Program-made: the position numbers and the translations under genes
Assembly: GCA_026707935.1 (NCBI GenBank)
Contig: JAPOVX010000181.1
Coordinates: 1-34,222 of the forward strand
DNA from: Paracoccaceae bacterium
Lineage (GTDB): Bacteria; Pseudomonadota; Alphaproteobacteria; Rhodobacterales; Rhodobacteraceae
Reading direction: 5' to 3'
Length of the DNA: 34,222 nucleotides
The notes under the pieces: generated by a model
Databases searched by the model: none
What the model was told of the DNA's origin: nothing
What the model saw: the letters and a program-made list of their open reading frames with translations, nothing else
In this document: piece by piece, positions 24,370 to 33,038 of the stretch
How the letters are laid out: every line of letters begins with the position of its first letter
How positions within the stretch are numbered: the first letter of the stretch is position 1

Positions 24370-26139
24370 ATGAATCAGCAAATGGCCGGCGCTGAGATCG
24401 TCGTCCAGGCACTCAAGGATCAGGGAGTCGATACGGTCTTCGGATACCCCGGCGGCGCCGTGTTGCCGATCTACGACGAGATCTTCAAGCAGAACGAAAT
24501 CCGGCACATCCTTGTTCGCCACGAACAGGGGGCAACGCATGCGGCCGAAGGTTATGCCCGGTCAACCGGCAAACCGGGCGTGGTCCTCGTGACGTCCGGT
24601 CCCGGCGCCACCAACGCGGTGACCGGAATGACCGACGCGCTCATGGATTCGATTCCGATCGTCGTCCTGACGGGACAGGTCCCGACATTCATGGTCGGAA
24701 ACGACGCGTTTCAGGAAGCCGACACGGTCGGAATCACACGTCCGTGCACAAAGCACAACTGGCTGGTGAAGGAAACCGACATTCTTTCCGATGTCATTCA
24801 TCAGGCATTTCACGTCGCGACCAGCGGGCGGCCGGGGCCGGTGCTGGTCGACATCCCCAAGGACGTCCAGTTCGCGAATGGCACCTATCGCTCACCCGAC
24901 CGGGCGAACATGGGAAGCTACAACCCGAGAACCCGGGGCGACATCGACCTGGTCACGGAACTCGCGGCCGCGATCGAAACCGCCGAAAGGCCGATCCTCT
25001 ACACGGGAGGCGGTGTGATCAACTCCGGCCAGGCCGCATGCCGAAAGCTTCGTGAACTCGCGGCAGGAACCGGGTTTCCGGTAACCTCGACCCTGATGGG
25101 GCTGGGCGCCTACCCGGGAACGGGCGACAACTGGATCGGCATGCTTGGGATGCACGGGACCTACGAGGCGAACTGGGCGATGCACGACTGCGACCTGATG
25201 ATTTGCATCGGCGCGCGGTTCGACGACAGGATCACCGGGCGGGTCGATGCATTCAGCCCGAAATCGATCAAGGCCCATATCGACATCGACCCGTCGTCCA
25301 TCAACAAGGTCATCCGGACAGACATTCCGATTGTCGGCGATGTCGGAACCGTGCTCGACGACCTGCTCGAGGTCTGGAAGGAGCGTGGCGGCCGGACCGC
25401 CCGGGAACAGGTCGAAAACTGGTGGCACCAGATCCGGGAATGGAAACGGGTCGACTGCCTCAAATACGCGAATTCGGACAGGCTGATCAAACCCCAGTTC
25501 GCGATTCAGCGCCTGGAGGCCCTGACCAAGGATCATCCCGATCGTTACATTTGTACCGAGGTCGGCCAGCACCAGATGTGGGCGGCCCAGTTCATGGCCT
25601 TCAACGAGCCAAATCGCTGGATGACATCCGGCGGTCTCGGAACGATGGGATACGGTGTGCCTGCATCGATTGGCGTGCAGATCGCTCATCCGGAGGCACT
25701 CGTCATCAACGTTGCCGGCGAGGCGAGCTGGTTGATGACCATGCAGGAAATGGGAACCGCCGTGCAGTACAGGCTGCCGGTAAAACAGTTCATTCTCAAC
25801 AACGAAAGGCTGGGGATGGTTCGGCAATGGCAGGAACTGCTCCACGGGGAACGCTACTCGCACTCCTGGTCGGAAGCGCTCCCCGACTTCGTCAAGCTGG
25901 CCGAAGCCTTCGGTTGCAAGGGAATTCGCTGCGACAATCCATCCGGGCTCGATAACGCAATCAGGGAAATGCTCGAATACGACGGACCGGTCATCTTCGA
26001 CTGCGTGGTCGAAAAACACGAAAACTGCTTCCCGATGATTCCATCGGGCAAGGCCCACAACGAAATGCTCCTCGGAGAATGCACGGACACGGAGACCGCC
26101 GGACGTGCAATTGACCGCGAAGGCGCGGTTCTCGTGTGA
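24370..26139 (+). CDS. ilvB: acetolactate synthase, catalytic (large) subunit
   Basis: ThDP-dependent enzyme that condenses two pyruvates to acetolactate, or pyruvate and 2-oxobutyrate to acetohydroxybutyrate, the first common step of Val, Leu and Ile synthesis. 589 residues; the start at 24370 follows GGAGGAG by 7 bp. The N-terminal ThDP domain has FGYPGGAVLPIYDE and RHEQGATHAAEGYA with catalytic E52; then LVTSGPGATNAVTGMTDALM. The middle FAD/dehydrogenase-like domain has GARFDDRITG. The C-terminal ThDP domain has GLGTMGYGVPASIG and NNERLGMVRQWQ. The metal-binding motif reads AGEASW, with E451 in place of the usual Asp (GDG/GDA). The regulatory subunit gene follows 234 bp downstream. Probably controlled by the leader attenuator. 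Confidence 0.95.
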   Translation: MNQQMAGAEIVVQALKDQGVDTVFGYPGGAVLPIYDEIFKQNEIRHILVRHEQGATHAAEGYARSTGKPGVVLVTSGPGATNAVTGMTDALMDSIPIVVLTGQVPTFMVGNDAFQEADTVGITRPCTKHNWLVKETDILSDVIHQAFHVATSGRPGPVLVDIPKDVQFANGTYRSPDRANMGSYNPRTRGDIDLVTELAAAIETAERPILYTGGGVINSGQAACRKLRELAAGTGFPVTSTLMGLGAYPGTGDNWIGMLGMHGTYEANWAMHDCDLMICIGARFDDRITGRVDAFSPKSIKAHIDIDPSSINKVIRTDIPIVGDVGTVLDDLLEVWKERGGRTAREQVENWWHQIREWKRVDCLKYANSDRLIKPQFAIQRLEALTKDHPDRYICTEVGQHQMWAAQFMAFNEPNRWMTSGGLGTMGYGVPASIGVQIAHPEALVINVAGEASWLMTMQEMGTAVQYRLPVKQFILNNERLGMVRQWQELLHGERYSHSWSEALPDFVKLAEAFGCKGIRCDNPSGLDNAIREMLEYDGPVIFDCVVEKHENCFPMIPSGKAHNEMLLGECTDTETAGRAIDREGAVLV

Positions 26140-26373
26140 TCGCAGGACAGTCGAGCAGGGTCGGGCAGGATCGCGCAAGGGACAAACGGCTGCAGACCGG
26201 GGATCGCGTCTTGAATCGCGTGAATCGCCGCGATACCCTCTGCTCGTTGTCCCAGGTGCCGCTGCAGGCTGGACCGATCGCGGGCAATTGGCCTCGACGC
26301 CGCGTGATGCCACCGCAAGCCGCACCTGTCGGACGGGCCAACTCGGAAGTTGAGGGATTTCGGAAAACAAACC

Positions 26374-26937
26374 ATGAATTCGTCGCTGGTCATTTCGAAG
26401 GGAAGTTCGCGCCGCAGTGCCTACGACCTGCGCAGCCACCATTCCGACGAGGACGAAACACATACACTGGCCGTACTGGTCGACAACGAAGCCGGGGTTC
26501 TCGCCCGTGTCATCGGCCTGTTCTCGGGGCGTGGATACAATATCGAAAGCCTGACAGTCGCAGAAGTCGATCACGAGAGGAACCTGTCCCGCATCACCAT
26601 CGTGACGAGAGGGACGCCCGCGGTCATCGAGCAGATCAAGGCTCAACTGGGACGCCTGGTGCCGGTTCACGATGTCCATGACCTGACCGTCGAAGGTCCT
26701 TCGGTCGAACGTGAACTGGCGCTGGTCAAGGTCAAGGGAGTCGGTGACAAACGGGTCGAAGCCATGCGTACGTCAGAGGTATTCCGAGCCCGCGTTGTTG
26801 ACAGCACGCTCGAGAGTTTCACCTTCGAGCTGACCGGAACCCCGGAAAAGATCGACGCCTTCGTCGATTTGATGCGCCCGCTCGGAATGACGGAGCTCGC
26901 TCGCACGGGTGTCGCGGCGATGGCGCGCGGGGACTAG
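26374..26937 (+). CDS. ilvN: acetolactate synthase, regulatory (small) subunit
   Basis: Small subunit that activates the catalytic subunit and mediates feedback inhibition by valine. 187 residues. After a ~35-residue variable N-terminus comes the ACT domain: HTLAVLVDNEAGVLARVIGL, FSGRGYNIESLTVAEV and LSRITIVTRG. The C-terminal domain follows with VERELALVKVKG and RPLGMTELARTGVAAMARG. The ATG at 26374 is preferred over an upstream TTG at 26350; the ribosome binding site is weak. The 234-bp gap after ilvB holds no recognisable gene, though it carries repeated GATCGCG-like tracts. Intact. Confidence 0.93.
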   Translation: MNSSLVISKGSSRRSAYDLRSHHSDEDETHTLAVLVDNEAGVLARVIGLFSGRGYNIESLTVAEVDHERNLSRITIVTRGTPAVIEQIKAQLGRLVPVHDVHDLTVEGPSVERELALVKVKGVGDKRVEAMRTSEVFRARVVDSTLESFTFELTGTPEKIDAFVDLMRPLGMTELARTGVAAMARGD

Positions 26938-27007
26938 GCGGACACGGCACCGGCGTGAGACATTCCCGGGACCTGTCGCGTTCGGCTCGCGAAACCGTGT
27001 TTTGTCG

Positions 27008-27394
27008 ATGCCGCACCTGACAAACGAGTACTCCGAGAACCTCGAGACGTACCTCGACGGTGACCGATTTCACCAGGCAATGGCAGAAGCCATGGAGCGT
27101 ACCGGAGTGTTCCGGACGGGAGGCGTGCGGATCCGTGCCTACCCCGCTGGCCGTTTCCATGTCGCAGATGGCCACGAGGACAACGGGTTCATGGCCCTGA
27201 CTCTCAGGATCGCCCCGGGGCGCACGAGGGAACAAAAGACGTCGGTCGGCCAGAGCCTGCTGGCAACAGCGGGGGAATGGCTGGAAAAACCCCTCGCGGA
27301 AGGACACATTTCGTTGTCGGTAGAAGTTTCCGAACTCGATCCGGACTTCCGGTGGAACGTGAATTCGATACATGAACGACTCTCATCCAGGTAA
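27008..27394 (+). CDS. hpaF: 5-carboxymethyl-2-hydroxymuconate delta-isomerase
   Basis: Isomerises 5-carboxymethyl-2-hydroxymuconate to the 2-oxo form in homoprotocatechuate meta-cleavage. A 128-residue tautomerase-superfamily protein. It begins MPHLTNEYSENLE, so after Met removal Pro is N-terminal, the catalytic residue of the family; this fixes the start although no good ribosome binding site is present. RTGGVRIRAYPAGRFHVADG and FMALTLRIAPGRTREQK match HpaF/CHMI. It starts 70 bp after ilvN and 12 bp before hpaE, on the same strand. Confidence 0.88.
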   Translation: MPHLTNEYSENLETYLDGDRFHQAMAEAMERTGVFRTGGVRIRAYPAGRFHVADGHEDNGFMALTLRIAPGRTREQKTSVGQSLLATAGEWLEKPLAEGHISLSVEVSELDPDFRWNVNSIHERLSSR

Positions 27395-27406
27395 GGCGCG
27401 GTTGTC

Positions 27407-28918
27407 ATGAACGCATTGTCCGAAAACCTGGCGAAGGCCGAGGCTCACCTCGACCGCATTCTAGGCAATGGCGTAATGAACCTGGTCGGTGGCGAACGGA
27501 TCCCTGCCATCGACGGAACGAGCTTCGAGACCCTGTCTCCTGTCGACCTGAGGCCTATCGCGAAAGTGGCTCACGGAAAGGCCGCCGACATTGACCGCGC
27601 GGCCAGGGCCGCCAGGTCGGCCTTCCCGGAATGGGCGGCCATGAAGGGAACGACGCGCAGGGCGTTGCTTCACCGGCTTGCCAACAGGATCGAGGAAAGA
27701 GCTGACGAGATTGCCCTCGTCGAGTGCATGGACACCGGGCAGGCGCTTCGCTTCATGTCAAAGGCGGCACTTCGCGGCGCCGAGAATTTCCGCTTTTTCG
27801 CCGACCGGGCCCCGGAGGCCCGCGACGGAACCGTCACGCGAACCGAAGGTCAGGTCAACATGACGTCGAGGTTTCCGATCGGACCGGTCGGGGTCATTAC
27901 GCCCTGGAACACCCCGTTCATGCTCAGTACCTGGAAGATCGCCCCCGCCCTCGCGGCAGGCTGCACGGTCGTACACAAGCCGGCGGAACTTTCTCCCCTG
28001 ACTGCGAGCCTGCTCGCGGAGATTTCGGAAGAGTCCGGCTTGCCCCCGGGGGTTCTCAACGTCGTGAACGGGTTCGGAGAAGACGCGGGGGCCGCACTGA
28101 CCGAGCATCCGGAGATCAGGGCCATCGGCTTTGTCGGTGAAAGCGGTACGGGCTCGCAGATCATGAGACAGGGCGCCGATACGCTGAAACGGGTTCACTT
28201 TGAACTCGGCGGGAAAAACCCGGTCGTGGTGTTTGCGGACGCGGATATCGAAAGGGCTGCCGATGCGGTCGTGTTCATGATCTTTTCCCTGAACGGAGAG
28301 CGGTGCACGTCGTCGTCCCGCCTGATCGTCGACCGAAGGATCCATGACGATTTCGTCGAACTGGTGAAACGAAAATCCCGGGGCATCAAGGTCGGCCACC
28401 CCCTCGATCCGGAGACGGTCGTGGGTCCGCTGATCGATCCGGGTCACCAAAGGAAGGTCCTGGACTATATCGAAATCGGCAAGGGCGAAGGCGCGAGGCT
28501 CGCGCTTGGAGGTAAGGTTGCCGGGGATGCCGGTTGCTACGTGGAGCCGACCCTGTTCGTCGACGCGCGCCCGGAGATGAGGATTGCCCGTGAGGAGATC
28601 TTTGGCCCGGTTCTCACCGTGATTCCCTTTGACGACGAGGGCGAAGCTCTCGATCTGGCCAACGATGTCGCGTACGGTTTGAGCGGTTACGTCTGGACTT
28701 CAGACGTTACGCGCGCCTTCAGGTTTTCGGAAAACCTCGACGTCGGAATGGTCTGGGTCAACTCCGAAAACGTCCGTCACCTGCCGACGCCTTTCGGGGG
28801 AACGAAGGCCTCGGGGATCGGGCGTGATGGCGGTGACTGGTCGTTCGACTTCTACATGGAGACCCGGAACGTGGCCTTCGCAACGTCCGCTCACAGGATT
28901 CCGAAGCTCGGAGGCTGA
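27407..28918 (+). CDS. hpaE: 5-carboxymethyl-2-hydroxymuconate semialdehyde dehydrogenase
   Basis: NAD-dependent oxidation of the ring-cleavage semialdehyde to the dicarboxylic acid. 503 residues, the usual ALDH length. General base E266 in FELGGKNPVVVF and nucleophile C300 in NGERCTSSSRL. Cofactor region GPVGVITPWNTPFMLSTWKI and PSPEL-like HKPAELSPLTASLL; C-terminal VNSENVRHLPTPFGGTKASG is characteristic of HpaE-type dehydrogenases. Position between hpaF and hpaD makes the pathway assignment firm. The four-base gap to hpaD implies coupling. Intact. Confidence 0.93.
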   Translation: MNALSENLAKAEAHLDRILGNGVMNLVGGERIPAIDGTSFETLSPVDLRPIAKVAHGKAADIDRAARAARSAFPEWAAMKGTTRRALLHRLANRIEERADEIALVECMDTGQALRFMSKAALRGAENFRFFADRAPEARDGTVTRTEGQVNMTSRFPIGPVGVITPWNTPFMLSTWKIAPALAAGCTVVHKPAELSPLTASLLAEISEESGLPPGVLNVVNGFGEDAGAALTEHPEIRAIGFVGESGTGSQIMRQGADTLKRVHFELGGKNPVVVFADADIERAADAVVFMIFSLNGERCTSSSRLIVDRRIHDDFVELVKRKSRGIKVGHPLDPETVVGPLIDPGHQRKVLDYIEIGKGEGARLALGGKVAGDAGCYVEPTLFVDARPEMRIAREEIFGPVLTVIPFDDEGEALDLANDVAYGLSGYVWTSDVTRAFRFSENLDVGMVWVNSENVRHLPTPFGGTKASGIGRDGGDWSFDFYMETRNVAFATSAHRIPKLGG

Positions 28919-28922
28919 GTTC

Positions 28923-29909
28923 ATGCCCGTTCCCGACCCGGTCCTCTACCCACCGTTCAATACGATTCGGCTGAGCCACGTCGAACTTTCGGTCGCCGAC
29001 ATCGGGGCAAGCCGCAGGTTCTACTGCGACATCCTCGGGTTGCAGGTAACGGGAGAGTCGGACGACCGTGTCTATTTTCGGGGGATGGAGGAAAGGGGCC
29101 ATCATTGCCTGGTCCTGAAAGGGTCTCCGGGGCCAAGTGCGGACCTGATTGCGTTCAAGACCTATGACGAGGAAGACCTCGATCGGGCCGAGCGGTATTT
29201 TCGAGACCTTGGCCACCGCGTCGACTGGCCCGACAGGCCTTTTCAAGGCCGGACCCTCGCGACAACGGACAACCACGGGGTTCCGATCGAGTTTTACCAC
29301 AGGATGGACAGGCTGCCCCCGATTCACCAGCATTATCACCTGTATCGCGGCGTCAGGCCGCTGAGGATCGATCACTTCAACATGTTCTCCCCGAACGTGG
29401 ACCAGAGCGTGGCCTTCTATTCGAATATCGGGTTTCGGGTGACCGAATACACGGAGGACGAAGAGACCGGGGCACTGTGGGCTGCATGGATACACAGGAA
29501 GGGCAGCGTGCACGACCTCGCCTTCACCAACGGCATCGGGCCGCGCATGCACCACATCGCGTTCTGGGTGCCGACGCCAATGTGCATCATCGACCTCCTG
29601 GACCTGCTGGCATCGACGGGCAATATCGCCTGCATCGAACGGGGTCCTGGCCGACACGGGATTTCGAATGCCCTGTTTCTCTATGTTCTCGACCCGGACG
29701 GCCACCGGATCGAATTCTACTGCTCGGACTATCAGACGGTCGACCCTGATCACGAGCCAATTCGATGGGATCTCAAGGATCCGCAACGCCAGACTCTCTG
29801 GGGGGCACCTGCTCCGCGGAGCTGGTTCGAGGATGGTTCGGCATTCACCGGCATCGACGCGAGGGCACCCGATCTCGTCGCGGAACCAATCATCGCGCAC
29901 GACCGGTGA
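28923..29909 (+). CDS. hpaD: 3,4-dihydroxyphenylacetate (homoprotocatechuate) 2,3-dioxygenase
   Basis: Type I extradiol dioxygenase that opens the ring of 3,4-dihydroxyphenylacetate. 328 residues with two glyoxalase-like (VOC) domains: the first from LSHVELSVADIGASRRFYCD, the second from IDHFNMFSPNVDQSVAFYSN. Predicted metal ligands are H151, H210 or H211 in MHHIAFW, and E264 in RIEFYCSDY, with spacing as in the Fe/Mn homoprotocatechuate dioxygenases. The product is the substrate of the hpaE enzyme upstream. The start at 28923 lies 4 bp after the hpaE stop; GGAGG overlaps the end of hpaE. Confidence 0.92.
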   Translation: MPVPDPVLYPPFNTIRLSHVELSVADIGASRRFYCDILGLQVTGESDDRVYFRGMEERGHHCLVLKGSPGPSADLIAFKTYDEEDLDRAERYFRDLGHRVDWPDRPFQGRTLATTDNHGVPIEFYHRMDRLPPIHQHYHLYRGVRPLRIDHFNMFSPNVDQSVAFYSNIGFRVTEYTEDEETGALWAAWIHRKGSVHDLAFTNGIGPRMHHIAFWVPTPMCIIDLLDLLASTGNIACIERGPGRHGISNALFLYVLDPDGHRIEFYCSDYQTVDPDHEPIRWDLKDPQRQTLWGAPAPRSWFEDGSAFTGIDARAPDLVAEPIIAHDR

Positions 29910-29964
29910 GCCCGGCCCGGGACAGAGACTTGCCGGAGATGGCTGCTGCAGGAGGAAATGCCTG

Positions 29965-30828
29965 ATGGTGAGATTGGCAAGCTGGTCGTCTGGCGGCGAT
30001 GAATTCTACGGGGCCGTTACCGACGCCGGGCTGATCGCGCTGTCGCCATATTTCCCGCGCTGGAAGAGCCTGCGCGACGCCGTCGCCGAATGCGGGTTGG
30101 CCGCACTGGCGAACGCCGCCGAACGTCACACGGTGTCTCACGAGGCGCGCGAGTGCGTCTTTCGCATTCCGGTTTCCTCCCCCGAAAAAATCCTCTGCAT
30201 CGGCGTCAACTATCCTGATCGAAACGCAGAGTACCGGGACGGGCAGGCGCAGCCGGCTTACCCTTCGGTGTTCATCCGCGTCGAGCGCAGTTTTGTCGGG
30301 CACCTTGTACCCTTGACCCGGCCGGCGGCGTCCCGGCAACTAGACTATGAAGGCGAAATCGTTCTGGTCATTGGCAAGGAGGGCCGGCACGTTCGGGAGG
30401 CAGATGCACTCGACCATGTCGCCGGCATCACGCTTTGCAATGAAGGATCGGTGCGCGACTGGATGCGGCACGCCAAGTTCAACGTGACCCAGGGCAAGAA
30501 CTTCGAAGGCACCGGGTCGATCGGACCGTGGATCGTACCGTTCACCGGTGAGCAGCAGATCGCCGACATTCGGCTGAGAACACTTGTGAACGGCGATGTC
30601 CGCCAGGACGACAGGACCGGCCGCATGATCTTTCCGTTCCGTTACCTCATCAGCTATCTCTCGACATTCGTTACGTTGTCCCCTGGCGACCTCATCGTCA
30701 CGGGAACACCGACCGGAGCCGGCGCACGCCGCGACCCGCCTGTCTGGCTTCGTCCGGGCGACGTTGTCGAGGTCGAGGCCGAAGGTATCGGCACGCTGAA
30801 AAACGGTGTTGTCGACGAAGCCAGATGA
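29965..30828 (+). CDS. hpaG: fumarylacetoacetate-hydrolase family protein, probable HpaG decarboxylase/isomerase
   Basis: FAH-fold, metal-dependent enzyme expected to decarboxylate 5-oxo-pent-3-ene-1,2,5-tricarboxylate and isomerise the product. 287 residues. N-terminal ~70 residues are variable; the FAH core starts at EKILCIGVNYPDRNAEY. Metal and active-site signatures are LDYEGEIVLVIGKEGRH and WMRHAKFNVTQGKNFEGTGS, ending with SPGDLIVTGTPTGAGARRDP. A GGAGG lies about 9 bp before the ATG at 29965. It overlaps hpaH by four bases. A single-copy protein of this size, instead of the fused double-domain HpaG of enterics, might need a partner or do only one step; other FAH activities cannot be excluded. 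Confidence 0.8.
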   Translation: MVRLASWSSGGDEFYGAVTDAGLIALSPYFPRWKSLRDAVAECGLAALANAAERHTVSHEARECVFRIPVSSPEKILCIGVNYPDRNAEYRDGQAQPAYPSVFIRVERSFVGHLVPLTRPAASRQLDYEGEIVLVIGKEGRHVREADALDHVAGITLCNEGSVRDWMRHAKFNVTQGKNFEGTGSIGPWIVPFTGEQQIADIRLRTLVNGDVRQDDRTGRMIFPFRYLISYLSTFVTLSPGDLIVTGTPTGAGARRDPPVWLRPGDVVEVEAEGIGTLKNGVVDEAR

Positions 30829-31637
30829 TGCTCGATCCCGATACGGCAGCGGAAATCGCCGACCGGCTGTTCGAGGCGGAACGGGATCGCGTGCAGATCG
30901 GTCTCGTCTCAGGAGCCCATCCTGGCCTCACGATGGCGTGCGCCTATGCAATTCAACAGCGGCTGGTCGACCGCAAGATCGAATCGGGACGAACGGCGAC
31001 CGGATGGAAAATCGGGCTGACGTCCAGGGCCATGCAAAACGCACTGGATATTGATATCCCGGACAGTGGAGTCCTGTTCGACGACATGCATTTCGAGTCG
31101 GGCGCCAGCGTGCCACGGGGCCGGTACATTCAGCCGCGGATCGAGGCCGAAATCGCCTTTGTCATGGAACACGGTCTCGACGGCAGCCGACCCGTATCCC
31201 GGGACGATGTCATGTCGGCGACACGACACGTCTGCCCTGCCCTCGAGATTCTCGATACCAGGATTGTCAGGCAGGATCCGGTTTCCGGGGCCTCGCGCAC
31301 CGTTCTGGACACGATCGCCGACAACGCCGCCAATGCGGGGATTGTGCTCGGAGAAAACCGGGTTCCGGCGAACAGTCGCGACCTCAGGTGGGTCGGGGCC
31401 ATCGTTTCGAGAAACGGGGTTGTTGAAGAAACCGGCCTGGGGGCAGGTGTCCTGAACGACCCGCCGCTCGCCATCGCCTGGCTGGCCGAACGCCTTGCGT
31501 CCGTCGGCCACCGGATCCGTCCGGACGATGTCGTATTGTCCGGATCGTTCATTCGTCCGATCGAAGCGCGCCCCGGGGACCGATTCGAGGCGAGTTTCGG
31601 GGATTTCGGATCGGTCTCGGTCAGATTTTCGACGTGA
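30825..31637 (+). CDS. hpaH: 2-oxo-hept-4-ene-1,7-dioate hydratase
   Basis: Adds water to 2-oxohept-4-ene-1,7-dioate, the step before aldol cleavage. 270 residues, related to MhpD/4-oxalocrotonate decarboxylase. Family blocks: AYAIQQRLVDRKIESGRTAT then GWKIGLTSRAMQNAL, GVLFDDMHFESGASVPRGRY, IQPRIEAEIAFVMEHGL with the metal-binding Glu residues, and ATRHVCPALEILDTRI. ATG at 30825 overlaps the hpaG stop (ATGA); an ATG at 30828 is an alternative. It is the last gene of the ilvB-direction run; the expected aldolase gene hpaI does not follow in the window. Confidence 0.9.
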   Translation: MMLDPDTAAEIADRLFEAERDRVQIGLVSGAHPGLTMACAYAIQQRLVDRKIESGRTATGWKIGLTSRAMQNALDIDIPDSGVLFDDMHFESGASVPRGRYIQPRIEAEIAFVMEHGLDGSRPVSRDDVMSATRHVCPALEILDTRIVRQDPVSGASRTVLDTIADNAANAGIVLGENRVPANSRDLRWVGAIVSRNGVVEETGLGAGVLNDPPLAIAWLAERLASVGHRIRPDDVVLSGSFIRPIEARPGDRFEASFGDFGSVSVRFST

Positions 31638-31834
31638 GGCCGGAGTTTTCACGCCAGGTACGACCTGTCTGACCGTATTGCCGGGCTTGCCAGCTCATCT
31701 TCGACCGGGCCGCGCTTCGCAATCACGGAAGCATGCCTCTCGCAGAGCGCCGACCAGGACTTTCCCGGCACCCGGAATCCCGTGTTTCTGCCCGGCGGAG
31801 TTCCCTCTCGATGCGCGTTCTCCGCTCGAAACGC

Positions 31835-32935
31835 TCACGCTCGACTGACCTGGTAAGCGGACCTGGCGAGCCACTCGGGATTGATGTCGACGCCCCACCC
31901 CGGTCTCTCGCTGACGGTCACGCAGCCATCGTCGACCCCATATGGAGATTCCAAGAAAAGCCCGTATTGCCACGGATAGTATTCCGGGCCCTCGATCGAA
32001 AACTCGAGGTAATTCCCGGCATTCGGCAACGCTTTCAGAAAATGCATGGTAAACAGCGTCACCATGGACAGGTTTGCGCAATGAGGCGTTACAGGGATGT
32101 CCTTGCCTGACGCCATCCGGGCCACTCTCAGGGCCCGGCTGAGCCCGCCGACATAGAGAATGTCCGGCTGGACGATGTCGACGACCCTGCCCTCGACAAT
32201 TCGACGCCAGTTGGCCAACTCGCAATCCTGTTCGCCCCCGGTCACGTCAATTGTCAGCGTACGGCATACTTTCCGCGTTTGCTCCAGGTCCCAGTACGGG
32301 CACGGCTCCTCGTAGTGGCAGTATCCCCAGTCTTCGAGAATTCGCCCGATCTCGATTGCCCGGTCGGCCGAGTAGCAGGAGTTCGCATCGATCAGCAGGT
32401 CCATGTCCGGCCCAAGGACCCGGCGGACGGTCGGAATGATCTCTTCGGTCCGGCCTGCCCATTCATCCTGGTCTCGGCCGACTTCCGCACCTGCACGGAT
32501 CTTGAACGCATCGAAACCATGGGCATCGCGCAACCGGGCCAGGCGGCCGGCTTCCTCATCGGGCGTGACATCCCTTCTCATGGACGACGCATACGCCCGC
32601 AGTGGTCCGGGCCTGCCTCCGAGCAACTCGACCACCGGTTTCCCGGCTTCCTTCCCCCGTGCGTCCCAGATGGCCGTATCGACACCGGCCATTGCCCGCC
32701 GCAAGTACGAGCCCGGAAACTTGTGCTCCCTTTCCGTGACCCGGTCGAGAACATGGTCTAGCTCATCGAGTTCTTCCCCGAGCATCCAGGGCGCAACCTG
32801 GCGATGCAGGACCTGGACCGTGATGTCGGCGTTGTAGGTCGAGACCTGGCCCCAGCCCTCGAGGCCGCATTCGGTCTTAACCCGCACGAATCCGACCCAT
32901 TCGTCGGCAAAGGACTCGATGGATTCCAGTTTCAT
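31835..32935 (-). CDS. mandelate racemase/muconate-lactonizing (enolase superfamily) protein
   Basis: TIM-barrel enzyme that abstracts an alpha-proton from a carboxylate; probably an acid-sugar dehydratase or racemase. 366 residues; start at 32935 with GGGAG about 7 bp upstream. Metal ligands are D183 (LLIDANS), E209 or E210 (HYEEP) and E235 (TGGEQ). Catalytic candidates are K145 in FKIRAG, a K-x-R instead of K-x-K, and H285 in PVTPHCANLS. The N-terminal capping domain (to about 110) has SYLRRAMAGVDTAIWDARGK. Substrate cannot be named from sequence. It is transcribed toward hpaH, and the 197 bp between them hold no recognised gene. It lies 103 bp downstream of the PLP enzyme on the same strand. 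Confidence 0.85.
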   Translation of the reverse strand: MKLESIESFADEWVGFVRVKTECGLEGWGQVSTYNADITVQVLHRQVAPWMLGEELDELDHVLDRVTEREHKFPGSYLRRAMAGVDTAIWDARGKEAGKPVVELLGGRPGPLRAYASSMRRDVTPDEEAGRLARLRDAHGFDAFKIRAGAEVGRDQDEWAGRTEEIIPTVRRVLGPDMDLLIDANSCYSADRAIEIGRILEDWGYCHYEEPCPYWDLEQTRKVCRTLTIDVTGGEQDCELANWRRIVEGRVVDIVQPDILYVGGLSRALRVARMASGKDIPVTPHCANLSMVTLFTMHFLKALPNAGNYLEFSIEGPEYYPWQYGLFLESPYGVDDGCVTVSERPGWGVDINPEWLARSAYQVSRA

Positions 32936-33038
32936 GCCGCGCTCCCGGCAAGGCGGTTGTCCGGACCGCAAAGGACGACGACCCCGTTACGGCCGAACCG
33001 CCTGGCGATCGAACTCGATCGGCCGACCGGCGTACCAG

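Noticed and set aside
24892..26679. 595-codon open frame on the minus strand opposite ilvB and ilvN
   Set aside because: Antisense to two unmistakable genes; its composition mirrors their codon bias, as is common in GC-rich DNA, and it shows no family motif.
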